Below are positions 1-5,367 of a stretch of DNA of 6,342 nucleotides, piece by piece (positions within the stretch are counted from its first letter, which is position 1; every line of letters starts with the position of its first letter). This DNA comes from an uncultured Ruminococcus sp. GTDB taxonomy: Bacteria; Bacillota; Clostridia; Oscillospirales; Ruminococcaceae. The stretch covers positions 1 through 6,342 of the forward strand of contig CAMOEP010000141.1 in the NCBI GenBank assembly GCA_946612185.1, given 5' to 3'. The position numbers and the translations under genes were made by a program. The notes under the pieces are model-generated. The model saw only the letters and a list, made by a program, of their open reading frames with translations, had not been told where the DNA came from and searched no databases.

Positions 1-620
1 GACTTTCCCTCAAGTGGTTCAGGGACAATTTCTGCATCACCGAGAAGGAGACTGCTAAACTTATGGGCGTGGACGAGTACTACCTCATGGACAAGGCAGC
101 GGAGAAAGTTCCTGTGGGCGCAAATCGCCTGCTGTACCTGCCCTACCTCATGGGCGAGAGAACTCCTCATCTTGACCCGGACGCAAGAGGCGTATTCTTC
201 GGACTTTCTGCAATCCATACCAGAGCGGATATGCTCCGTGCGGTAATGGAGGGCGTGACCTATTCTCTCCGTGACTGCGTTGAGGTGTTCCGTGAGATGA
301 ACGTCAGCGTCAGTGACATGATGGCTTGCGGAGGCGGCGGTTCATCACCCTTGTGGAGGTCGATGCTGGCTGACCTGTACAATTGCAGCGTAAAGACAGC
401 CGCTTCAAAGGAAGGCCCGGCACTTGGCGCAGCTATCCTGGCAAGTGTTGGCGCAGGACTTTACAGCAGCGTTCAGGAAGCTTGCGGCGCAATCGTCCGC
501 ACAGACAAGGTTCAGCAGCCTGATTCGGCAAATACAGCGGAGTATGAGAAGTACTACCAGCTTTACCGTGAGATCTATCCGGCACTGAAGGGCAGCTTTG
601 GCAAGTTAGCTTCACTTTAA
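1..620 (+). CDS. xylB: Xylulokinase, C-terminal part (5' truncated by window edge)
   Basis: FGGY-family sugar kinase that phosphorylates D-xylulose to D-xylulose 5-phosphate with ATP, in the cytoplasm, feeding xylose carbon into the pentose phosphate pathway. The reading frame is open from base 3, so the gene begins outside the window. About 205 residues remain of a family length near 500, covering the end of the N-terminal sugar-binding lobe and most of the C-terminal ATP-binding lobe. The GERTPHLDPDARGVFFGL segment is typical of xylulokinases. The stretch coded by 189-251 fits FGGY signature 2 (G-x-F-x-G-L, then D-M-x2-A-V-M-E). A Gly-rich GGGGSSPLWR motif (330-359) matches the nucleotide-binding loop, followed by EGPALGAAILA. 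The ATG at 63 lies inside the conserved domain and is not the start. Closely related FGGY kinases are possible, but the motifs favour xylulokinase. The gene ends in TAA and is followed 7 bases later by a terminator. Confidence 0.9.
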   Translation, partial: LSLKWFRDNFCITEKETAKLMGVDEYYLMDKAAEKVPVGANRLLYLPYLMGERTPHLDPDARGVFFGLSAIHTRADMLRAVMEGVTYSLRDCVEVFREMNVSVSDMMACGGGGSSPLWRSMLADLYNCSVKTAASKEGPALGAAILASVGAGLYSSVQEACGAIVRTDKVQQPDSANTAEYEKYYQLYREIYPALKGSFGKLASL

Positions 621-627
621 GAAATAT

Positions 628-683
628 GGCAGTATGCACAGTTTCTCTATGGGAACTTTGTGCATACTGCCTTTTATTTTTTT
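628..683 (+). terminator. Intrinsic terminator of the xylulokinase gene
   Basis: A perfect 13-bp stem (628-640 with 659-671, GGCAGTATGCACA and its complement) is extended inward by a weaker GTTTC/GGAAC helix. It is followed directly by a T-rich run at 672-683 interrupted by one A. It starts 7 bases after the stop codon, so it separates the xylulokinase transcript from the lipoprotein gene. Confidence 0.92.
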
Positions 684-709
684 GCACGGAAATCGGCGTT
701 CCGAGAAAG

Positions 710-717
710 TATAAAAT
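710..717 (+). promoter_or_regulatory. Possible -10 region for the lipoprotein/M23 unit
   Basis: An AT-rich stretch holds overlapping -10-like hexamers, TATAAA (710-715) and TAAAAT (712-717), about 37 bases before the chosen start codon. A promoter is expected here because a strong terminator ends the preceding gene. The only TTG-type -35 candidate (TTGCAC, 682-687) is 22-24 bases away, too far for a normal sigma-A promoter, so the assignment is weak. Confidence 0.3.
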
Positions 718-753
718 ATAGTGGAAAACAAGTCCAATGAAAGGAGAGGGACT

Positions 754-1920
754 ATGAAGAAGATTATTACCATTATACTGGCGGCGGCACTTCTTACCGG
801 GTGCAATTCTGCCACAACTCAGCCAATGCAGCCGCAGAAGGACTTTATCATGTGCGGAGTTACTGTAACCGGCGACCAGGCGGATAACCAGTGGCATTCC
901 GGCACGCCGCTTACGGATATCGCAGAAAAACTTCTGAAAGAGCGCTATGGCGAGGACTTCACCGCAGAGCAAATGGTCTACTACGATGAGTACTCACTTT
1001 GCATACGTTTTCAGGCGCACCCGGTAAGCGACCCGGACTTGGTTTTCCGCTACGGTCTTACAGGACAGGAAACGCCGGAACTTGCCTATGATGAATACTA
1101 CACCATACTTCACAAGGGCGATGTTTCGGCGCTTTTCGCTCCGACGCTGTCTGTTATCGGGCTTACGGAGGAGGACATCGACGTTACTTGTTACCTGGAA
1201 AAGGGAACGGTGGCGACGGAGGCTGTCCTGCGTGAGAATGAGAATCACGTTTACCTGAATTTCCCGGACGATAAGTCCGCAAAAGCTGCCCGTGACAAGC
1301 GGCAGGAGTTCTGCCAGAGAGTACTTGATTGCCTGCACCCAAGAGATACCTATTTCCATACTCAGGTGGACGGCAAGACCGTTCCATATGATTTTTCCCT
1401 GTGCAGCGGCAGCGAAGGGGAACTTTTCTTCGTAAACTGCTGGCTGGACGACAAGAAATTTGACAAGATACCGCTGAATGATATTCCAGCTATCATTTGC
1501 AGCGAGAGAATCTTCATAGAGGACGTGCAGACTATTGTGAAATTTGTCGATAGGGAGGGAAATTTCTACAGCATCGACGATGAGGAGTTCTGCCACGCCA
1601 GCAACGCAAAGCTGATAGCCGCCCTTGCTGACGGTGAACTTGAAAAGTTCCGCACAGGCAGGACTTGTGACGAGGAAACACTGATGCAGAAGTACTACAT
1701 CTTGCAGGAAGCCGCAAACTATGGTGAAACTGAACTTAATGAACCGACCGAACTGCCAGACGTTGAAGACCCGAAAAGTGCCCAGGCTTCCGGATACTGC
1801 GTTGATTCAAACGGCAAATTCTATACAGTTCCCCTATATAGGTACACCTGCATGACCGGTATCTATTCAACGAATGATAAGCTCAATGAACTTTACAAAT
1901 GGTTCAATAAAAAAGAATAA
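754..1920 (+). CDS. Cysteine-rich lipoprotein of unknown function
   Basis: A 388-residue predicted lipoprotein, exported and anchored to the outer face of the cytoplasmic membrane. The N-terminus is a classic type II signal peptide: MKK, a hydrophobic run, then lipobox L-T-G-C with the lipidated Cys at residue 17. I chose ATG 754 over an in-frame GTG at 721 because it sits just after AAGGAGAGG (741-749) and puts the signal peptide at the N-terminus. After a short Q/P/T-rich linker the mature chain is acidic and globular, with twelve cysteines besides the lipidated one, unusual for an exported protein. Near the C-terminus the pattern V-D-x2-G-x-F-Y-[ST]-[IV] occurs twice, at residues 265-274 and 350-359, suggesting two related strand-turn-strand units. 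I do not recognise the family and assign no function. The next gene, a LytM peptidase, starts 41 bases downstream with no terminator between, so the two are probably co-transcribed. Confidence 0.85.
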   Translation: MKKIITIILAAALLTGCNSATTQPMQPQKDFIMCGVTVTGDQADNQWHSGTPLTDIAEKLLKERYGEDFTAEQMVYYDEYSLCIRFQAHPVSDPDLVFRYGLTGQETPELAYDEYYTILHKGDVSALFAPTLSVIGLTEEDIDVTCYLEKGTVATEAVLRENENHVYLNFPDDKSAKAARDKRQEFCQRVLDCLHPRDTYFHTQVDGKTVPYDFSLCSGSEGELFFVNCWLDDKKFDKIPLNDIPAIICSERIFIEDVQTIVKFVDREGNFYSIDDEEFCHASNAKLIAALADGELEKFRTGRTCDEETLMQKYYILQEAANYGETELNEPTELPDVEDPKSAQASGYCVDSNGKFYTVPLYRYTCMTGIYSTNDKLNELYKWFNKKE

Positions 1921-1934
1921 TTCAGAAAATTCAG

Positions 1935-1959
1935 TCAACACTATTGTCGGAGGTGTTGA
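1935..1959 (+). promoter_or_regulatory. Small inverted repeat overlapping the M23 ribosome binding site
   Basis: TCAACAC (1935-1941) and GTGTTGA (1953-1959) can form a 7-bp stem with an 11-base loop in the gap between the lipoprotein and peptidase genes. The ribosome binding site GGAGGTG (1949-1955) lies half in the loop and half in the 3' arm, with 6 bases to ATG 1962. The pairing could lower translation of the second gene, or it could be chance in so short a repeat. Confidence 0.3.
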
Positions 1960-1961
1960 AT

Positions 1962-2756
1962 ATGAAAAAGAATTTACTATCCGACAGCCGCAAAGGTACT
2001 AAGGGATTCTATGCGGCACTTGGCATAAGCGCAGTCATGGTCGGTTCAGCCTGCTACTACGCCTATGACCAGAGCAAGGAACTGACTGAGCAGCTTACTG
2101 CACGAAACAGTATCACAGAGCAGGCGGCAGTTGACCGGAAAGTCACCGACATACCAAAGCCCGTTACAACGTCCCCGGCGTATCGTAGTACGACCGTGGT
2201 TCTGACGGCGGCGGTGTCCGAGCGTGTGACCACACCTGTTACTTTGCCAGCGTCGGTGATAGAAGTTCAGCCGGAAGAACCTGTCCAGGAAGCCGCCGCA
2301 GAGCCGGAAGCAGAGGAGGTTCTCAGTTATGGGAACGGTCATCTGGAGAACGTTAAGCCGCCTCTTGCGGATATGAGCAGTATCATCGAGCCATTCAGCG
2401 GCAAGGAGCTTGTCCGCAGCGAAACTACTGGCTCGTGGCAGACTCACAACGGTACTGACATCGGCGCAGAGGTTGGTGCGGAGGTATATGCGGTGTCAAA
2501 CGGCGAGATAATGAACGTTTCGGAAGACCCGGTGTGGGGAGTTACCCTGACACTGAACCACCACAACGGCTTCGTGACACGTTATTGCGGACTTTCCAAG
2601 GATGTGGCAGTTCAGGCAGGGGATATGGTTGCAAGCGGTGATATCCTGGGAACTGTTGGCAATACTGCCGATATTGAAAGCGCCCTCGCCCCTCATCTTC
2701 ATATTGAGATACTCCAGAACGGCGAGTATATCGACCCGCTTTCGGCTGTTAAGTAG
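1962..2756 (+). CDS. Membrane-anchored M23/LytM metallopeptidase, SpoIIQ-like architecture
   Basis: A 264-residue protein with a short basic cytoplasmic tail, one membrane helix (about residues 15-35, beginning KGFY), a Thr/Val/Pro/Ala/Glu-rich stalk (about 40-125) and a C-terminal LytM domain (about 140-262) outside the membrane. M23 enzymes are zinc endopeptidases that cut peptidoglycan cross-bridges or stems. The expected zinc ligands are present: H162 and D166 in HNGTD and H247 in the HLH motif, with H245 of the same motif as catalytic base; H200/H201 lie on the strand between. Anchor, stalk and single LytM domain are the layout of SpoIIQ, the forespore protein of the engulfment channel, but other envelope LytM proteins share it, so I give no symbol. 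ATG 1962 is preferred over an in-frame TTG at 1944 because GGAGGTG lies 6 bases before it. Cys31, at the end of the hydrophobic segment, formally fits a loose lipobox (VGSAC), so lipid anchoring is an alternative. It is the second gene after the lipoprotein. Confidence 0.88.
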   Translation: MKKNLLSDSRKGTKGFYAALGISAVMVGSACYYAYDQSKELTEQLTARNSITEQAAVDRKVTDIPKPVTTSPAYRSTTVVLTAAVSERVTTPVTLPASVIEVQPEEPVQEAAAEPEAEEVLSYGNGHLENVKPPLADMSSIIEPFSGKELVRSETTGSWQTHNGTDIGAEVGAEVYAVSNGEIMNVSEDPVWGVTLTLNHHNGFVTRYCGLSKDVAVQAGDMVASGDILGTVGNTADIESALAPHLHIEILQNGEYIDPLSAVK

Positions 2757-2765
2757 GGCAAAGAG

Positions 2766-2799
2766 AAACCGCACGGGGAGCAGATTCCCTGTGCGGTTT
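2766..2799. terminator. Bidirectional terminator between convergent genes
   Basis: A 14-bp stem (2766-2779 with 2786-2799, one G-T pair) has a 6-base loop and starts 9 bases after the M23 stop codon. On the + strand the last three stem bases begin a TTTT run (2797-2800) followed by GCCTTTAT. On the - strand the stem is followed by TTTCTCTTT-type sequence. It lies 26 bases beyond the end of the convergent ADP-ribosyltransferase-like gene, so it probably stops transcription from both sides. Confidence 0.8.
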
Positions 2800-2825
2800 T
2801 GCCTTTATGAATATAGCTGCACCCA

Positions 2826-3617
2826 TTACATATTGACTGCGGCGCTGAAAAATTCTCGGAGCTTCCCCCTGAGAACCACCTTCCACTGCGAATATTCCGC
2901 AACATCTTCCGGGTCTGGGGAAGTGCCGGTCATCAGGGCATTGCAGACACGGATACCGGCGGCTGAACCTCTTTCCGGGAGCGTTCCGGGAGTGGGAAAA
3001 GCGCCTGAAAATGGCGTAGGACAGCACTTGCAGTAAACCACCGGCGGTTTATCCTCCGCATCGGTAATTGCGAGCATATCCCCGGCAGGGGCGCTTTCCG
3101 AGAAAATCATCGGCAGGAATGGCGGCAGAAGTACTTCCGCTTCCTCCGGCTTGGCATACCAGTCAAGTGCGGTGCTGACATTGATGCATGGTGTTCCCGC
3201 AGGCAGGCTGAACTCCATAAGGGCGATGCCGATCCTGTCACGGTAGGCGGAGAGAAATCCGGCGGTAGAGGTTGAGGTCATGGAAACGGTTTCCCCGGCG
3301 GACTTGCAGGCGAGGTAATCGCTGAACCGCTCCACCCGGAACGTGCGGCAATCGGCGGTCAGGCGGCATTTAGCGAACACGCTGAACAGGTCGGCAAAGA
3401 ACTGCATAAGCCGTCCGGAATCCTCCAATATTGCGGTATTCAGGCGTTTACCCTCGTTAGCACGGGCGGTTTCGGTAGTTATCCCGCTGAAAAAGAGGGA
3501 GTTTATCAGCACATAAGCTTTCGGGTCGCTCCAGAAAGGGTCATTTCCGGAAACGTCACCGATATAGAATTTCAGCGCCCGGACTTCCTCATCAGTTAAA
3601 TTATTTTTTGAACTCAT
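2826..3617 (-). CDS. Putative ADP-ribosyltransferase-fold protein (R-S-E motif type)
   Basis: A 263-residue protein without signal peptide or membrane helix, so probably cytoplasmic. I read it as a member of the ADP-ribosyltransferase exoenzyme superfamily, whose members use NAD+ to modify a target, because the three hallmark motifs occur in order. There is a candidate NAD-binding Arg in a T-F-R-V strand (R94; R97 as alternative). The S-T-S motif is at 115-117 within MTSTSTAGF. An E-x-E motif (E159-A-E161) is followed by VLLPP, matching the E-x-E-V-L-L-P form common in this family. The STS-to-ExE spacing (44 residues) is also as expected. The helical N-terminal part, with a Y-x3-IN-x-L-x3-G stretch (35-45), fits too. 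A C-terminal tail of about 65 residues with a C-x-C-C cluster (196-199) is unexplained. ATG 3617 has GAGGTGG 6 bases upstream and overlaps the end of the phosphatase gene by 17 bases, implying co-translation. Target, activity and toxicity are unknown; the fold call rests on motifs read by eye. Confidence 0.6.
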   Translation of the reverse strand: MSSKNNLTDEEVRALKFYIGDVSGNDPFWSDPKAYVLINSLFFSGITTETARANEGKRLNTAILEDSGRLMQFFADLFSVFAKCRLTADCRTFRVERFSDYLACKSAGETVSMTSTSTAGFLSAYRDRIGIALMEFSLPAGTPCINVSTALDWYAKPEEAEVLLPPFLPMIFSESAPAGDMLAITDAEDKPPVVYCKCCPTPFSGAFPTPGTLPERGSAAGIRVCNALMTGTSPDPEDVAEYSQWKVVLRGKLREFFSAAVNM

Positions 3618-4137
3618 ACCTTACCACCTCGCAGTTTCGTATACCATTTGCGGCAAACTCGTCGTTTGTCAGATCCTCGAAGTATGAGCGAACGAACCTT
3701 GCAATGCCGTTATGCGCCACAAGGAGGACGGTCTTATTGCCCTGACTTATTTCGTCCAGCAGGTTGTATATGCGCTGACCCACTTTCATCATTGACTCGC
3801 CGCCGCCATAGCTGTCCAGAAAGTGAGTTTTTGCACGGGCGAAGTCCTTGCCGTCACGGGGAGTTCCCTCAAATCTTCCGAAGCACTGTTCGATAAGGCG
3901 TGGCTCGATATTAACGGGTATTCCGGCTATTTTTCCGGCAATAACGGCAGTTTCAGCGGCACGGACAAGCGGCGAGCATAGTATAACGTCAATGGAAAAC
4001 CGTCCGTCCCTTAACTTCTCGCCAAGAGCGACTGCCTGAAGCCTGCCCTTATCAGTGAGGGCGATATCAGTTGAGCCGCATATCTTATTTTCCACATTCC
4101 ACACGGTCTGACCGTGCCTTGCAAAGTAAACGTACAT
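3601..4137 (-). CDS. Histidine phosphatase superfamily protein (phosphoglycerate mutase-like)
   Basis: A 178-residue cytoplasmic enzyme of the branch-1 histidine phosphatase/cofactor-dependent phosphoglycerate mutase superfamily, which transfers phosphate through a phosphohistidine. The catalytic set is complete: R7-H8-G9 in ARHGQT (H8 the nucleophile), R59 in SPLVRAAET, E83 as likely proton donor in LIEQCFGRFEG, and H142 in VAHNG. It is shorter than true dPGM (about 230-250 residues) and closer in size to small phosphatases such as alpha-ribazole phosphatase (CobC) and broad-specificity PhoE-type enzymes. Substrate cannot be assigned; no cobalamin genes are visible. The frame is open upstream to 4215, but ATG 4137 is the start because AAGGAGG (4144-4150) lies 6 bases before it and the RHG motif is then normally placed at residue 7. 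It is the first gene of an operon; its stop codon lies inside the ADP-ribosyltransferase-like gene. Confidence 0.88.
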   Translation of the reverse strand: MYVYFARHGQTVWNVENKICGSTDIALTDKGRLQAVALGEKLRDGRFSIDVILCSPLVRAAETAVIAGKIAGIPVNIEPRLIEQCFGRFEGTPRDGKDFARAKTHFLDSYGGGESMMKVGQRIYNLLDEISQGNKTVLLVAHNGIARFVRSYFEDLTNDEFAANGIRNCEVVRYEFKK

Positions 4138-4164
4138 AGTAAGCCTCCTTCCGGTGATACATAT

Positions 4165-4193
4165 ATTATAACATGGTTCAGGGTGCAAATCAA
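4165..4193 (-). promoter_or_regulatory. Sigma-A promoter of the phosphatase/ADP-ribosyltransferase-like operon
   Basis: Read on the - strand, -35 TTGATT (4193-4188), a 17-base spacer and a perfect -10 TATAAT (4170-4165) preceded by TGT, an extended -10 element. Transcription should start near 4158, leaving a leader of about 20 bases that holds the AAGGAGG ribosome binding site before ATG 4137. Confidence 0.85.
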
Positions 4194-4200
4194 GGAAAAA

Positions 4201-4228
4201 AGTGACAAATGTCACTCAAGGAGTGACA
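4201..4228. promoter_or_regulatory. Candidate operator: 7-2-7 palindrome plus a third half-site
   Basis: AGTGACA (4201-4207), spacer AA, then TGTCACT (4210-4216) form a perfect palindrome. AGTGACA occurs again at 4222-4228, exactly 21 bp (two helical turns) from the first copy. The cluster lies between the -35 boxes of the two divergent promoters, 8 bp from one and 10 bp from the other. That is the position for a dimeric regulator acting on both genes. The inner ACA-x2-TGT core resembles the half-site spacing of BlaI/MecI/CopY-type repressor sites, but no regulator gene is in the window, so the binding protein is unknown. Confidence 0.6.
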
Positions 4229-4237
4229 GGCGGCATA

Positions 4238-4266
4238 TTGAAAGAATTGCCTGAAAATGGTAGAAT
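4238..4266 (+). promoter_or_regulatory. Sigma-A promoter of the membrane protein gene
   Basis: -35 TTGAAA (4238-4243), a 17-base spacer and -10 TAGAAT (4261-4266) preceded by TGG, an extended -10 element. Transcription should begin near 4273, giving a leader of about 50 bases before ATG 4326. Confidence 0.85.
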
Positions 4267-4325
4267 ACATATAAAGGGAGCGATAAAACGAGGAGGACGT
4301 GAATTTCAGACAGGGGGGTGCAGAC

Positions 4326-5204
4326 ATGAAAAAATTCAAGGAACTTGAAACGAAAGGGCAGAAGGTCGCAAGAGTTTTTTTCTGGATCTCCTTTGTTCCA
4401 GCGGCTTTGCTTCTTTTGTACGGCGTATATTGTGCCTTCGCCGGATTTGATTTTTTCAGCACCTCCTACGGTCTGGAAGGCTTCGTCAATGCTATCACCG
4501 TTATGGGACTTATTTTCTGCGTGATACCGGTATTTCCCATTTGCATCATTTTTCAGTTAGTATATCTGCTTTGGGAAAAGCTGAAGCTGAAAAGTGTGGT
4601 GCGAAAAAAAGAATTCCTTTGGTCAGTTGGCGTGGTTTTATCTGTGATAAGCCTTGCATTTGTCTGGAATTTTGAGAAGTACAGTATAATCTACCACGTT
4701 GACTCCATAAGCGCACAGAGAATGTACAAAAATGCGGAGGATATGGTGGAGTACAAGAAAAATGTCCAGCATTATGGTGCTTTGATGGGAATTAAGGAAC
4801 TGCACAATTCTTGTCTTATGCTTGATACTGACTCAATGACGCTGGGTATTATCAATGCTGGTGATATTGAGAGGTACAGCAGAATGTCCTTTACTAAAGC
4901 GGAAAACCTTGATGAAGCAGCGGAAGTTCTGGGGCTTGAGAACTACTATCTGCAATCGGTCGTTCACTTTGAAAAGGTTGATTATAACCTTTACTCCTTT
5001 TCTGTTAATATTTCTAACAGCGGCATTACTGAATGTTGCATTATCGAAACTGCTGACGGGGAAATATGGTATTCAGACTGTTTCGATAGCTTCAGCGACA
5101 GGATCAACCATAATAAAGCGGTATACACCTCGATGAACATGATAGGTGACGCTGACGTTAACAAGGTGCTTTATGGTGAATTCCTGGAGCGACAAACCAA
5201 GTGA
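4326..5204 (+). CDS. Hypothetical three-helix membrane protein with large extracytoplasmic domain
   Basis: A 292-residue protein I do not recognise. Three hydrophobic segments lie at about residues 17-39, 53-83 (long, Phe/Ile/Val/Pro-rich) and 97-116. The Lys-rich N-terminus and the KLKLKSVVRKK loop (85-95) place those parts inside, so the C-terminal 175 residues should lie outside the membrane. That domain is mixed polar/aromatic with several Cys (including CC in ITECCIIET) and has no enzyme motif I can identify. Start choice: ATG 4326 follows AGGGGGGTG (4312-4320) at about 6 bases. An in-frame GTG at 4299 would add nine residues, but it is only 2 bases after the better AGGAGG (4291-4296), too close for normal initiation. 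The gene has its own promoter, is divergent from the phosphatase/ADP-ribosyltransferase-like operon and appears monocistronic. Confidence 0.82.
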   Translation: MKKFKELETKGQKVARVFFWISFVPAALLLLYGVYCAFAGFDFFSTSYGLEGFVNAITVMGLIFCVIPVFPICIIFQLVYLLWEKLKLKSVVRKKEFLWSVGVVLSVISLAFVWNFEKYSIIYHVDSISAQRMYKNAEDMVEYKKNVQHYGALMGIKELHNSCLMLDTDSMTLGIINAGDIERYSRMSFTKAENLDEAAEVLGLENYYLQSVVHFEKVDYNLYSFSVNISNSGITECCIIETADGEIWYSDCFDSFSDRINHNKAVYTSMNMIGDADVNKVLYGEFLERQTK

Positions 5205-5238
5205 TATAGTAAACTTATAGATTTTTCCTACACACCCA

Positions 5239-5283
5239 AATACACAAAGGGACTGAGCGCAATGTTCAGTCCCTTTGTGTATT
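5239..5283 (+). terminator. Long stem-loop terminator after the membrane protein gene
   Basis: A perfect 18-bp stem (5239-5256 with 5266-5283) has a 9-base loop, 34 bases after the stop codon. The following TATCTATTT is only moderately T-rich, and the other strand lacks a T run. It most likely ends the + transcript, and may also protect its 3' end. Confidence 0.7.
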
Positions 5284-5297
5284 ATCTATTTACCGCC

Positions 5298-5332
5298 AAA
5301 AAACATCCCCCGACCTGTTACAGCCGGGGGAT
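5298..5332 (-). terminator. Intrinsic terminator of the PFOR gene
   Basis: Read on the - strand, a G/C-rich stem (5332-5325 with 5312-5305, containing five G-C pairs in a row) has a further small CTG/CAG helix towards the loop. It is followed one base later by six T (complement of the A run 5298-5303). It lies 35 bases past the PFOR stop codon. Confidence 0.88.
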
Positions 5333-5367
5333 TCGTATGAGCATTAAGTTATATCAGCTTTAGGGAA

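Noticed and set aside
682..715. TTGCAC / TATAAA pair as a full sigma-A promoter
   Set aside because: The spacer is 22 bases, well over the usual 16-18; only a weak -10 region is kept in the features.
994..1596. 200-codon open frame antisense to the lipoprotein gene
   Set aside because: The + frame has a signal peptide, lipobox and ribosome binding site; the antisense frame has none of these.
2602..3036. Open + frame running from the M23 gene through the terminator into the ART-like gene
   Set aside because: It spans a strong terminator and overlaps two better-supported genes; the translation is Arg/Ser-rich with no recognisable domain.
4138..4215. N-terminal extension of the phosphatase by 26 residues
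   Set aside because: It would lie over the promoter, and the RHG motif sits normally near the N-terminus from ATG 4137, which has a strong ribosome binding site.
4144..4230. Search for a riboswitch or T-box leader in the divergent region
   Set aside because: The leaders are only about 20 and 50 bases long and show no extended base pairing; the inverted repeat lies upstream of both predicted transcription starts and so acts, if at all, as DNA.
5305..5332. G/C-rich hairpin considered as a small RNA or riboswitch element
   Set aside because: Its position just after the PFOR stop codon and the following T run on the - strand are fully explained by an intrinsic terminator.
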